From Albidovulum denitrificans (lineage in GTDB: Bacteria > Pseudomonadota > Alphaproteobacteria > Rhodobacterales > Rhodobacteraceae), in NCBI RefSeq assembly GCF_002973535.1, contig NZ_PVEP01000011.1:62001-126000 (forward strand): a stretch of 64,000 bases of DNA, read 5' to 3'. This document shows, piece by piece, positions 42,497-51,111 of the stretch. The position numbers and the translations under genes are program-made. Within the stretch, counting starts at the first letter, position 1; each line of letters opens with the position of its first letter. The notes under the pieces are model-generated. The model saw only the letters and a list, made by a program, of their open reading frames with translations, was not told where the DNA came from and ran no database searches.

Positions 42497-44095
42497 ATGA
42501 CCCATAGCCCTACCCCGAATGACAGCGCCGCCTCGCTTTCGGCCGGGGTGCGTCCGGTGGGCTTTGGCCTTTTCGTGGCGCTTCTGGTGGCCTCGCTGCC
42601 GATCTTCTGGCTTGGCTTCGCCTCGCTTCTCAGCGCCTGGTCGACGGCGGAATACAGCCACGGGCCGCTGATCCCGCTGATCTCGCTTTACCTCTTCCTG
42701 CGCGAATTGCGGCGGATGCCGCCGCCCGGCCCGGCGCGGGCGCGCTGGCCGGGGCTGGTGGTCCTGGCCGCGGGGCTGGGCCTTGCCGCGCTTGGCAACA
42801 TGATGCGGGTGCCGGACATCGTCACCTATGCCTTCATCATCTGGGTCGGCGGCGTTGTCCTGACCGTCTTCGGCTGGGATCGCGGGCGCCACCACATGCT
42901 GCCGGTGGTGCATCTGGTCTTCATGCTGCCGCTGCCGCAGATCCTTTACTGGAAGCTGACGATCTTCCTTCAGACGGTGTCCTCAGAAATCGGCGTCTGG
43001 CTGGTCAGCCTTGCCGGTGTGGCGGTCTATCTGGAAGGCAACGTAATCGACCTTGGCGTCTACAAGCTTCAGGTGGCCGAGGCCTGTTCCGGCCTGCGCT
43101 ACCTCTTCCCGATCCTCAGCTTTTCCTACCTCTTCGCGATCCTCTATCGCGGGCCGTTCTGGCACAAGATCGTGCTTCTCCTGTCGGCCGCGCCGCTGAC
43201 GGTGCTGATGAACTCTGTCCGCATCGGGGTGATCGGCATCCTCGTCGACCGTTACGGGATCGAGCAGGCCGAGGGGTTCCTGCATTTCTTCGAGGGCTGG
43301 GTAATTTTCCTGATCTGCGTCGGCATCCTCTTTCTGATGGCGATGGGCTTGCAGCGCATCGCGCCCACGCCCCTGTCGCTGTCCGAGGCGATCGACCTCG
43401 ATTTCAACGGCCTTGGCGGCATCTTCGCCCGCGTCTTCGGTATTCAGCCCTCGGCAGGCCTTCTGGGCGCGGTGCTGCTGACCGCCGCAACCTCGCTGGC
43501 CTGGCAGACCCTGCCCGCCCCGCAGATCGCCGCGCCGGATCGCGACCCGCTGGCGCTTTACCCGCGCGTGATCGACAACTGGCAAAGCTATACCGAACAG
43601 CTTGACCCAGACATCGAGAAGGTGCTGGCCGCCGACGATTACCTGAACGCGATCTATCAGAACCCCGACGTGGCCCAGCCGGTCAGCTTCTTTGTCGCCT
43701 GGTACAACAAGCAGACCGAGGGCCAGGGCATCCACTCGCCCGAGGTCTGCCTGCCGACCGGCGGGTGGGAGGTGTTCAGCCTTCAGGAAATGCCGCTTGA
43801 CCTGACGGCCGAGGGCTATGGCACGTTCCGCGCCAACCGCGCGGTGATCCAGAAGGGGCTGACCAAGCAGTTGGTCATCTACTGGTTCGAAGGGCGCGGC
43901 AAACGGGAATCGAACGACTTCAGCGCGAAGATGAGTGTCTTGAAGGACAGCCTCGTGTCCGGCCGGACCGACGGCGCGCTGGTGCGCTATGTCACCCCCA
44001 TCGGCCCGGATGAAACGGAAATGCAGGCAGAGGCGCGGCTGATCGCCTTCATGCGCGAAAGCCTGTCCACCCTGCCCCGCTTCGTCCCCTTCTGA
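42497..44095 (+). CDS. xrtD: VPLPA-CTERM-specific exosortase XrtD with fused EpsI domain
   Basis: The protein has 532 residues. The N-terminal part (to about residue 300) has about eight membrane helices and the exosortase catalytic residues: Cys197 in [11 protein letters not shown], Arg242 in NSVRIGVIG and His263 in GFLHFFEGW. The C-terminal 200 residues are an EpsI-like domain (DUF3485), with [18 protein letters not shown]. It would cleave the VPLPA-CTERM tail of secreted proteins, such as the product at 32220, and possibly transfer them. The gene lies downstream of the export/barrel pair and 4 bp upstream of a rhomboid protease gene. Confidence 0.94.
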   Translation: MTHSPTPNDSAASLSAGVRPVGFGLFVALLVASLPIFWLGFASLLSAWSTAEYSHGPLIPLISLYLFLRELRRMPPPGPARARWPGLVVLAAGLGLAALGNMMRVPDIVTYAFIIWVGGVVLTVFGWDRGRHHMLPVVHLVFMLPLPQILYWKLTIFLQTVSSEIGVWLVSLAGVAVYLEGNVIDLGVYKLQVAEACSGLRYLFPILSFSYLFAILYRGPFWHKIVLLLSAAPLTVLMNSVRIGVIGILVDRYGIEQAEGFLHFFEGWVIFLICVGILFLMAMGLQRIAPTPLSLSEAIDLDFNGLGGIFARVFGIQPSAGLLGAVLLTAATSLAWQTLPAPQIAAPDRDPLALYPRVIDNWQSYTEQLDPDIEKVLAADDYLNAIYQNPDVAQPVSFFVAWYNKQTEGQGIHSPEVCLPTGGWEVFSLQEMPLDLTAEGYGTFRANRAVIQKGLTKQLVIYWFEGRGKRESNDFSAKMSVLKDSLVSGRTDGALVRYVTPIGPDETEMQAEARLIAFMRESLSTLPRFVPF

Positions 44096-44099
44096 CCCG

Positions 44100-44738
44100 A
44101 TGCCGCCCGGAACGCCCCCTCGCCTGCGCGTGCCTGCCGTCATCTGGGCGCTGGTGATCGCCTCGACCCTGCCCGAGCTTTTGCTGACCGGCGCCGACCT
44201 CCGGCTTTGGGGCGATCCGTCCTGGCGGATGGCGGCCTACGAATACGGCGGCTTCTGGTCGGGCCTTCTGCGCGACTGGGTTCCGACCTATCCCGGCCAG
44301 GCATTCGCGATGTTCGCGACCTACGGTTTCCTCCATGGCGGGCTGTCGCATCTGGCGCTGAACATGGTGACGCTGATCGTCTTCGGCTCCATCCTCGCGC
44401 AGCGCTATGGCGGGGGCGCGATGCTGATCCTCTATGGCCTGTCGCAAATCGGCGGCGGGCTGGCCTATGGCCTGCTTTCGCCCGCCGACAACGTGCCGAT
44501 GGTCGGCGCCTCGGGCGCGATCTTCGGCCTTGCAGGGGCGTTCCTGATGCTGAGCGCGCGACAATTGCGCATCCGGGGGCAAAGCGTCATCCCGGTGCTG
44601 AAATCTGCGGGCGCGCTGGTCCTGCTGAACCTCGTCCTCTGGTGGGCGATGGCGGGCGGGCTGGCCTGGCAGGCCCATCTTGGCGGCGCGCTGGTCGGGA
44701 TCGCCTTTGTGGCGCTGGTCCCCCCGCGCCAGGCCTGA
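44100..44738 (+). CDS. Rhomboid-family intramembrane serine protease
   Basis: The protein has 212 residues with six membrane helices. The catalytic dyad is visible: Ser138 in GASGAIFGL and His193 in WQAHLGGALVG. FLHGGLSHLALNM carries the conserved His/Asn of the oxyanion side. It cleaves membrane-spanning segments of substrate proteins. It starts 4 bp after xrtD, so it is cotranscribed with the exosortase. It lacks the special marks of GlyGly-CTERM rhombosortases that I know, so I call it a general rhomboid. Confidence 0.93.
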   Translation: MPPGTPPRLRVPAVIWALVIASTLPELLLTGADLRLWGDPSWRMAAYEYGGFWSGLLRDWVPTYPGQAFAMFATYGFLHGGLSHLALNMVTLIVFGSILAQRYGGGAMLILYGLSQIGGGLAYGLLSPADNVPMVGASGAIFGLAGAFLMLSARQLRIRGQSVIPVLKSAGALVLLNLVLWWAMAGGLAWQAHLGGALVGIAFVALVPPRQA

Positions 44739-44742
44739 CCAC

Positions 44743-44830
44743 AGCTTTTCGGGTTTACACCGCATCAGAATTCGAACTTATTTCGTTCGAATTCCGATAG
44801 TTACTGCCTCAACCCAAACCCGGAACGCAT
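44743..44830. repeat. Palindromic dispersed repeat, copy B (about 88 bp)
   Basis: This is the inverted counterpart of the 9911-9997 element. Outer arms are CGGGTTT (44750-44756) and AAACCCG (44816-44822). The inner hairpin is a perfect 10-bp stem GAATTCGAAC (44768-44777)/GTTCGAATTC (44785-44794) with a TTATTTC loop. It fills the whole gap between the convergent rhomboid and GT4 genes and touches the GT4 stop codon, so it may act as their shared terminator. Confidence 0.82.
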
Positions 44831-46074
44831 TATTTGCCGATCTTGCCGAAGGCCCGGTCATAGGCCGCCAGCAGGTTCGGCACCGAATGCGCCCAGCTGA
44901 GCGCGGACAGGACACGTTCGCGCCCGACCCGCCCCATCTCGGCCCGCTTTTCGGGGGCGTCGATAAGACCCGCGATCTTTTCGGCGAAATCGACCGGGTC
45001 GTTCGCCCGCGCATAGACCGAGGCATCGTCGGCCGAGGCGCGGCCCTCTTTCAGGTCGAACTGCACGACCGGCTTTTCAAGCGTCATGTATTCCATGACC
45101 TTGTTCATGGTCGAAATGTCGTTCATCGCGTTCTTCGGGTCCGGGCTGACGCCGATGTCGCAGGAATTGAGCGCGCGCAGCAGATCCTCACCGTAAAGCG
45201 GCCCGGTGAAGGTGAACCAGTCCGACAGCCCCCGGCGGTCCACGTCCGCCTGAACGGTCGGAAGCTCTGGCCCGAAGCCGACGATCACGAAATGCACGTC
45301 CCGGTGGCCCAGCGCCTGGATCAGGTGTTCGGCCGCCGCGACCAGAAGGTCCATCCCCTCTTGCTGGCCGATGACGCCGACATAGCCCATGACCGTGCCT
45401 GCCCCCTTGCGGACCGCAGGGTCCGCTGGGCGGATCTCGAACTTCTCGATCTTGGGGGCAGAGCGGACGACAAAGACGTCCTCGGGCGCCATACGGCCAC
45501 GGTCAATCGCGATCTGGCGAAAGCTCTCATTCGTGGCGATGGAGACGGCGGCAGAGGCGAAGGTCATCCGCTCCCAGATCAGCATGATCTTGTAAAGCAG
45601 GCCGCGCTTGTCGAACTTCGCCTCGAACAGCTCCGGGCAGACGTCGTGATGGTCGAAAAGATAGCGCACGCCGCGCCAGCGATACCAGAGCCCCAGAAGG
45701 AAGATCAGGTCGGGCGGGTTGCAGCCATGGATGATATCAAAGCCGCGTTCCCGGCGCACACGCGGGGCCAGCCGGAACCAGTGCCAGAGAGAGCCGAGAT
45801 ATTCGCGCGCATAGGCGACGGCGCCGGAATGCGCCTCGGCCGGGGCCGGGTAGCGGTAGATGTGGATGTCGTCTATGACTTCGTAAAGCTTGTCCCAGCC
45901 GCGCCCCGTCGGGCAGATCACGCTGACCTCATAGCCATGCGCGGTCAGTGTCGTCGCCTCAAGCCAGACGCGCCGGTCCAGCGGCACGGGCAGGTTTTCC
46001 ACCACGATCAGCACCTTGCGGTTACGTCCGGCGAGGGTGGCGGGGGTGGTGTTCAGCGGGTCCATGGCCGTCAT
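44830..46074 (-). CDS. Glycosyltransferase family 4 (GT-B fold)
   Basis: The protein has 414 residues. The N-terminal GT4 half opens with VLIVVENLPVPLDRRVWLEA. The C-terminal half has VMGYVGVIGQQEGMDLLV and the region DIGVSPDPKNAMNDISTMNKVMEYMTLEKPVV, which holds the conserved E of the E-x7-E motif. Similar enzymes are widespread in exosortase-linked EPS loci. It would extend the EPS repeat unit in the cytoplasm. The start at 46074 (MTAMDPL) or 46065 is ambiguous. The stop codon abuts the dispersed repeat. Confidence 0.9.
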   Translation of the reverse strand: MTAMDPLNTTPATLAGRNRKVLIVVENLPVPLDRRVWLEATTLTAHGYEVSVICPTGRGWDKLYEVIDDIHIYRYPAPAEAHSGAVAYAREYLGSLWHWFRLAPRVRRERGFDIIHGCNPPDLIFLLGLWYRWRGVRYLFDHHDVCPELFEAKFDKRGLLYKIMLIWERMTFASAAVSIATNESFRQIAIDRGRMAPEDVFVVRSAPKIEKFEIRPADPAVRKGAGTVMGYVGVIGQQEGMDLLVAAAEHLIQALGHRDVHFVIVGFGPELPTVQADVDRRGLSDWFTFTGPLYGEDLLRALNSCDIGVSPDPKNAMNDISTMNKVMEYMTLEKPVVQFDLKEGRASADDASVYARANDPVDFAEKIAGLIDAPEKRAEMGRVGRERVLSALSWAHSVPNLLAAYDRAFGKIGK

Positions 46075-46342
46075 CACGCGTGATCCCGGCAGGTCATCAG
46101 GCCGCCGCGCGCCGGACGGTCCGCCGGGGTGAGGCCCCGGCCCATACCAAATACTGCGATCTTCACCCTGGACCTCGCGCTCGTTCCGTTTCTTGTGCTG
46201 TGCCGGACCTGTGGCCCGCCCCCCGGAATGCCCTGAACGCCCCACCTCAATTCCGCCGGAGTTTTAGCCGAGCGGCCCCCTATTGGCAAAATGAAAATCC
46301 CGGCGGGTCGGCGATCAGGCGCCGATGCGTGGACAATCGACC

Positions 46343-47227
46343 TCAGGGCAGGACTTCGTATTCGACGAGGGTCGTCTGGCCGAAGGCGCTGAAATTATCG
46401 TCCGAGATCAGGGTCATGATCTGGCGCCCTTTCGGATCGCGCCAAAGCGACATGCCCTCCATATTCCCCAACGTCCCCGGTTCCGTTGTCAGGATCGCGG
46501 TGCAGTCCACCACGCCCGTGGCGGCCAGGGGGCAGGTGGAGATACGGACCTGCATCTTGCCCAGCCAGGTCACCCGCCGCTCCAGCAGCCAGAGCCGCCC
46601 CTGATCGTCCACCGTCGCATCCGAGGCGCCGAAATCCCCGTCCGAGCGCAGGATCGGCCCGTCCTGCCAATCGCCCCTGGTGCCGCGATAGGTGCGATAC
46701 CCCCCGGCCTTGTCGTCGGGCGCCTCGATCACCGCCAGAAGCGTTCCGTCGGGTAGCCGCGCCAGCCCTTCGAAGCCTTCGTTACCCCAGTCGCCCTTGA
46801 AGCGATCCCAGGCGTGAAGCGGGATCGGCGTCATGTCGGGCGGCTTGACCGCGGTGATGCGTGAATAGCTTTCATATCCCACGAAAAGCCCGCCCTCCGG
46901 CCCCATGGCAAGCGATTCCGCGTCGCTGGTGAACCCCGCAACCGGCTGTCCCTTGTTGTCGAGAAACCGCGCGTGCCAGTCTGGCACCGCATTCACGATC
47001 CGGCCCGCTTCGTCGCGCGCAACGCTTACCCGCCATAGCGTGCCATGGTCACTGACGGCCCAGAAGGCGCGTCCTTCATCGGTCACGGCAAGGCCGGAAA
47101 ACCCACCGAAATCAGTGCCTTCCACGGCCCAGTCAAGGTTTTGCAGGAGCCGCAGCTCCAACGCCCCCGCCGGGGTGGCCAGCAGCATCAGCGCGCACAG
47201 CGCGGCGCTACTCCGACGACCGGCCAA
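46343..47227 (-). CDS. Esterase-like phytase-family secreted protein
   Basis: The protein has 294 residues with a TTG start at 47227, which yields a compact signal peptide (RRSSAALCALMLLATPAGA). The mature part has beta-propeller-like strands (FGGFSGLAVTDEGRAFWAVSDHGTL, GFTSDAESLAMGPEGGLFVGYE, NEGFEGLARLPDGTLLAVIE). This is the esterase-like activity of phytase family. The start is inferred: an upstream in-frame ATG at 47311 would place a non-signal Arg/Cys-rich leader inside the preceding gene. It overlaps the GT2 3' end by 20 bp. Confidence 0.75.
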   Translation of the reverse strand: MAGRRSSAALCALMLLATPAGALELRLLQNLDWAVEGTDFGGFSGLAVTDEGRAFWAVSDHGTLWRVSVARDEAGRIVNAVPDWHARFLDNKGQPVAGFTSDAESLAMGPEGGLFVGYESYSRITAVKPPDMTPIPLHAWDRFKGDWGNEGFEGLARLPDGTLLAVIEAPDDKAGGYRTYRGTRGDWQDGPILRSDGDFGASDATVDDQGRLWLLERRVTWLGKMQVRISTCPLAATGVVDCTAILTTEPGTLGNMEGMSLWRDPKGRQIMTLISDDNFSAFGQTTLVEYEVLP

Positions 47228-48227
47228 AGGCGATCTTCTGCGCGTCGGGCGACAGCCGGTCGCGCACCTCTTTCGGGGGCGGCAGGCAAAGCGCGCCGCG
47301 CACCAGCGCAACGGCCTGCGGCCGCGCGCCCTTCAGCAGGATCTGCACCGCCTTGGCGCCGGAATAGGCCAGCGTCACCGGCAGCGCGACGGGGTTGAAG
47401 CGGCGGATGAACAGGGTTCGCCCGCGATACTTGAACCAGAACGAAAACGGCGAGGCCATCCGGTCCAGCGTGGGCGAGCCGATGGCCGTACCGGCGTGGT
47501 GATAGACCACCAGCCCCGGCGCCACGACCAGCGGCAGCGCGCCCCGCCGCATGGCCCAGTCTGCTTCCTCATAATAAAGGAAATAATCCTCCCGCATCGG
47601 GCCGACGCTTTCATAGAACCGGCGCGAGGCGACCATGCTTGCCCCGGTGATGAAGTCGAGCTGATCGGCACCGGGCAGCGCCGTCTTGTCGGCGTCGCGG
47701 CCAAGGTTGACGTTGCTGCTGACCCCGGTCCAGCGGTTGATGGTTCCGCCGTCGATCTGGATGCGGGTTTTCGGGTCGGCATAGCAGACCCGCCCGCCCA
47801 TCAGCCCATAGCCCGGCGTCACCGCCGCCGCCGCCATGATCGCGCCCGTCGCGCCCGCGTCGGCAAAGGCATCGGGGTTCAGCACCCAGAAATGGCCGAT
47901 CTCCGGCATCCCGGCCAGCAGCGCGAGGCCAAGGTTCACCCCGCCCGCAAAGCCCGTATTCGCCGTGGAATGCAACAGCGCCACATCGCCCGCCTCATCC
48001 AGCGCGGGCCGCTCGCCCGAGGCGAATTCGCGCAAGACGACATCCGGGTTTTTCGCCGCCCATTTGCGGATCACCGGCACCGTGTCATCGGTCGAGGCAT
48101 TGTCGACGACGACGATCTTCGGCCTGCCCGCCGACTGCGCCAGCAGGCTTTCGATACAGCCCACGATCACGTCGCTGGCATTGAAGGCGACGACAACGAC
48201 GCCAATCGGGCAGGTCACAGATGTCAT
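47208..48227 (-). CDS. Glycosyltransferase family 2 (rhamnosyltransferase-like)
   Basis: The protein has 339 residues. The GT-A motifs are GVVVVAFNASDVIVGCIESLL, KIVVVDNASTD and FWVLNPDAFADAG (donor-side D-x-D-like), then YFLYYEEADWAMRRG (ED motif near the catalytic base). This pattern is that of WbbL/RfbF-type rhamnosyltransferases. It probably adds a deoxysugar or similar unit to the EPS. I chose the ATG at 48227 (MTSVTCPIG). It is divergent from the hexapeptide acyltransferase gene. Confidence 0.9.
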   Translation of the reverse strand: MTSVTCPIGVVVVAFNASDVIVGCIESLLAQSAGRPKIVVVDNASTDDTVPVIRKWAAKNPDVVLREFASGERPALDEAGDVALLHSTANTGFAGGVNLGLALLAGMPEIGHFWVLNPDAFADAGATGAIMAAAAVTPGYGLMGGRVCYADPKTRIQIDGGTINRWTGVSSNVNLGRDADKTALPGADQLDFITGASMVASRRFYESVGPMREDYFLYYEEADWAMRRGALPLVVAPGLVVYHHAGTAIGSPTLDRMASPFSFWFKYRGRTLFIRRFNPVALPVTLAYSGAKAVQILLKGARPQAVALVRGALCLPPPKEVRDRLSPDAQKIAFGRSSE

Positions 48228-48343
48228 AGGCTGAAAATCCGGCTTCTTCGTTCCGTTTGCTCTATCCCCCGAACGTGGTAGCAATTTGGCGATTGCGCCG
48301 CCATGCAGAAATCGGGCCGCGCCGAGCGATACGGGGGAAAACC

Positions 48344-48883
48344 ATGGCCATCCAACACCGAAGCCCGGTCAGTCGGCTGAAACGTGCCGTCCGCTCCATG
48401 CTCGACCCGGCGGTGTTGCTGCACCCCTTCCGGCTGATGCATTACTACGGTTATACCCATGTCTCCCAGCGTCGGCACCTGACGCTTGGCCGCGATGTCA
48501 GGATCGCGCCGAACGTCTCTTTCGCCCATGCCGAACGGATCTCGCTTGGCGATCAGGTTCAGGTGGGCGCGCGCTGTTCGCTTTGGGCGGGCAAGACGAC
48601 AAGCTGGATCCGCGTGGGCGAGCGCAGCACCTTCGGGCCAGAGGTCTTTGCCACGGCCGCCGATTACGGCCTTGCCCCGGACAAGCGGATCACCGATCAG
48701 GAGATGGTCGAACGCGACATCGTGATCGGGCAGGATTGCTGGATCGGCGCGCGGGTCATCCTGACGGCGGGCATCACCATCGGCGACGGGGCGGTGATCG
48801 GGGCCGGGTCGGTGGTGACGAAGGACGTCCCGGCAGGCGCCATCGCGGTCGGCGTTCCGGCCAAGGTCGTGCGGATGCGTTAG
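48344..48883 (+). CDS. WcaF-like hexapeptide acetyltransferase
   Basis: The protein has 179 residues. Left-handed beta-helix repeats include [22 protein letters not shown] and [22 protein letters not shown], then [24 protein letters not shown]. Such enzymes acetylate sugars of colanic-acid-type polysaccharides. It is a second LbH acyltransferase in the region (the first is at 24778). I chose the ATG at 48344 (MAIQHRS), which begins the family-like sequence. It is convergent with the flippase gene, with a strong hairpin between them. Confidence 0.88.
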   Translation: MAIQHRSPVSRLKRAVRSMLDPAVLLHPFRLMHYYGYTHVSQRRHLTLGRDVRIAPNVSFAHAERISLGDQVQVGARCSLWAGKTTSWIRVGERSTFGPEVFATAADYGLAPDKRITDQEMVERDIVIGQDCWIGARVILTAGITIGDGAVIGAGSVVTKDVPAGAIAVGVPAKVVRMR

Positions 48884-48935
48884 GGCCTGTCGCGTTCCTT
48901 CGCAGTCACGCGATACGCGCCAACCCTTTGATGCC

Positions 48936-48984
48936 GCATGTTCGGGAAGCGCGAAAACCGGTTCCCGCTTTTCGCGCAACATGC
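48936..48984. terminator. Large palindromic hairpin between convergent EPS genes
   Basis: Outer arms GCATGTT (48936-48942)/AACATGC (48978-48984) and inner arms GCGCGAAAA (48949-48957)/TTTTCGCGC (48969-48977) are both perfect. It could terminate transcription from both sides, and it resembles intergenic palindromes that occur in many copies in alphaproteobacterial genomes. Confidence 0.65.
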
Positions 48985-48985
48985 G

Positions 48986-50398
48986 TCAGACGCGCCCGCG
49001 CAGCCGCCGCAGCACATAGCCCCTGAGCGCCGACATCTGCCACAGCCCCGCAAGGATGATCGCGGCGACGATCCAGCGCGTCCAGTGCAGGTTGTCAAGG
49101 AAGCCGGGCTGCGGCAGCAGGATCGCGGCGTCGATCAGCGCCCCGGCGCAGGCGATCCCGAACAGGATCGACGGCATCAGCAGCGGCCGCAGCCTTAGCC
49201 CCGCGCGTTTCGAAGCGAGGGAAAGCGACACCAGATAGCCCAGAACCTCGGCCACCGTCGCGATGGCCAGAACCGTGTAGACCGATCCGGTCTGGACCAC
49301 GGCGAGCCATGAGATCGGCAGCGACAGCACCCGGAACATGTTGGCGATGGCCGCATTGCCGGACCTGTGCTTGGCCAGGGCCACAGTCGAGGCGCCGGTC
49401 TTTGCCACCCGCACCGCCTGCATCACCGCCATCGGCATCAGGATCAGCAGCATCGCGTCGTATTTCGGCCCCAGAAGGATATGCACGATCGGCCCGCCCA
49501 GAAGGACGGTCCCCAGAAGCAGCAGAAACCCGATCGCGATCCCGCCTTCCACGGCGGCGGTGCCGAACCAGTTGAAGCTGCTGTCATCGTCACGCAGGGC
49601 CGACAGTTTCGGCAGGAACAGCGACTGCGCCGCGTTGCCAAGGACCAGCGTCGGCGTCAGCGTCAGCGTGATCGCCATGGAAAAGACGGCCAGCTGGCTC
49701 ATCCCCAGCTCCCGCCCGACGATCAGCCGTTCGCCGTTGAAGACGCCAAAGAGCAGGATCCCGTTCAGGAGAAGCGGCCAGCCGAACATCGTGGCCCGTC
49801 TCATCAGCCCGAAATCGAAGCTGAGCCGATAGGGGCGTTCGGCCATCACATGCGACAGGATCACCATGCTTGCCGTCTGGATCAGAAGCGAAACCAGCAT
49901 GATCCGGTAATCGCCATAGATCAGCGCGATGGGCCAGAGCAACAGGACCGAGATCAGCGGCGGGATCGACTGTGTCGCGACGAAGGGGCGAAAGACCATG
50001 TGCCGCTTCAGCCGGTGCATGTCGAAATGCTGCAATCCGTTCATCAGCGGAATGACCGCGATGACCTGATAGGCCCAGGCCACTTCGGAGATGCCCAGAA
50101 AATCGGCATAGGGCTGCGCGATCAGGAACAGGATCACGCTTGACGTCATGCCGCGCATGACCTGAAACCCCTGCATCGCGCGCTGGAAATGCGGGTCGTC
50201 GCCATCCTTGTCGACCACCATAAGCTGGTTGAGGCCGACATAGGACAGCATCTCGACCACCGACATCACGATCGCGAAGGTGGAGGCGATACCGTAATCA
50301 TGCGGGCTGACCAGCCGCGCGACGATAAGGTTGCGCAGCAGCAGCAGGGCAGAGCCGAAGGCGTTGCCGGTGACAACGAGAAAGGCTTTCTTCAGCAT
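48986..50398 (-). CDS. Polysaccharide flippase (Wzx/MOP superfamily)
   Basis: The protein has 470 residues and about 12-14 membrane helices. The start, KKAFLVVTGNAFGSALLLLRNLIVARLVSP, then DYGIASTFAIVMSVVEMLSYVG is the typical N-terminal pattern of the polysaccharide biosynthesis/Wzx family. It would flip lipid-linked repeat units across the inner membrane for the Wzy-like polymerase (22296). I chose the ATG at 50398 (MLKKAF); the upstream extension lacks homology-like character. Confidence 0.9.
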   Translation of the reverse strand: MLKKAFLVVTGNAFGSALLLLRNLIVARLVSPHDYGIASTFAIVMSVVEMLSYVGLNQLMVVDKDGDDPHFQRAMQGFQVMRGMTSSVILFLIAQPYADFLGISEVAWAYQVIAVIPLMNGLQHFDMHRLKRHMVFRPFVATQSIPPLISVLLLWPIALIYGDYRIMLVSLLIQTASMVILSHVMAERPYRLSFDFGLMRRATMFGWPLLLNGILLFGVFNGERLIVGRELGMSQLAVFSMAITLTLTPTLVLGNAAQSLFLPKLSALRDDDSSFNWFGTAAVEGGIAIGFLLLLGTVLLGGPIVHILLGPKYDAMLLILMPMAVMQAVRVAKTGASTVALAKHRSGNAAIANMFRVLSLPISWLAVVQTGSVYTVLAIATVAEVLGYLVSLSLASKRAGLRLRPLLMPSILFGIACAGALIDAAILLPQPGFLDNLHWTRWIVAAIILAGLWQMSALRGYVLRRLRGRV

Positions 50399-50543
50399 TC
50401 TGCGCTCTGCCCGGTTTGCGTCTTCGTCCCCGGCGGGCCTTTGCCCGACCGTGGATGCGTCGATGCCATGGCGCGCGAGAGAAACCAAACGAAAAAGTTC
50501 GCACCGGCAACGATCTGCCGTAAAATACGCGATTGCTTACGGG

Positions 50544-50969
50544 CTACTCCGTGTCGCGCCCGATCTTTCCGCGCAGGGCCTTCACTTCGCCCCGGATCGT
50601 CTTCGCCGCCAGACGGCGCTTCTGGCTGCCAAGCGTCGGCCGCGTCGGGCGGCGTTTCTTGGGCGTGACGAGGGCTGCGCGGATCATCTCAACCAGCCGG
50701 TCGCGCGCGATCTCGCGGTTGCGGGTCTGGCTGCGGGTGTCTTCCACCTGAATGACGATAGCCCCGTCATTGGTCCATTTCCGCCCCGCGATCCGCTTCA
50801 GCCGCGCCTTGACCGGCGGCGTGAGGTGGGGGGACCGGTCGGCCTCGAACCGCAATTCGACGGCGGTGGACACCTTGTTGACATTCTGCCCCCCCGGCCC
50901 CGAGGCGCGCATGAAGCTTTCCGTCAGCTCCCAGTCGGCAATCGCGATGTCATCGGTGATGCGCAGCAT
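50544..50969 (-). CDS. arfB: Peptidyl-tRNA hydrolase ArfB (ribosome rescue)
   Basis: The protein has 141 residues, as in E. coli ArfB. The catalytic GGQ motif stands in RASGPGGQNVNKVSTAVELRF. The basic C-terminal tail (PKKRRPTRPTLGSQKRRLAAK, then KALRGK) inserts into the empty mRNA channel of stalled ribosomes in the characterised homologue. It hydrolyses the peptidyl-tRNA ester of stalled 70S ribosomes. It is divergent from the lytic transglycosylase gene. I chose the ATG at 50969. Confidence 0.94.
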   Translation of the reverse strand: MLRITDDIAIADWELTESFMRASGPGGQNVNKVSTAVELRFEADRSPHLTPPVKARLKRIAGRKWTNDGAIVIQVEDTRSQTRNREIARDRLVEMIRAALVTPKKRRPTRPTLGSQKRRLAAKTIRGEVKALRGKIGRDTE

Positions 50970-51111
50970 GACCTCAGAGATACGTCGCAAGGCGGGCCAA
51001 GTCCACGGGCGCGGAATTGCCACCCGGCGACGCGGTCCCCGGCAGCGCTTTGCGCGGGCCGGGCGATCCGCTACAGTGGCGGAAAAAGAACTCCGGGCAG
51101 TAGGAACAACC

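Noticed and set aside
44100-44738. Rhombosortase of a GlyGly-CTERM system
   Set aside because: No GlyGly-CTERM protein is visible and the sorting tail in the window is VPLPA-type, handled by the exosortase; the protein looks like an ordinary rhomboid.
47225-47311. ATG at 47311 as start of the esterase-like protein
   Set aside because: The added leader is Arg/Cys-rich, lies inside the preceding glycosyltransferase gene and would bury the signal peptide; the TTG at 47227 gives a normal secretory start.
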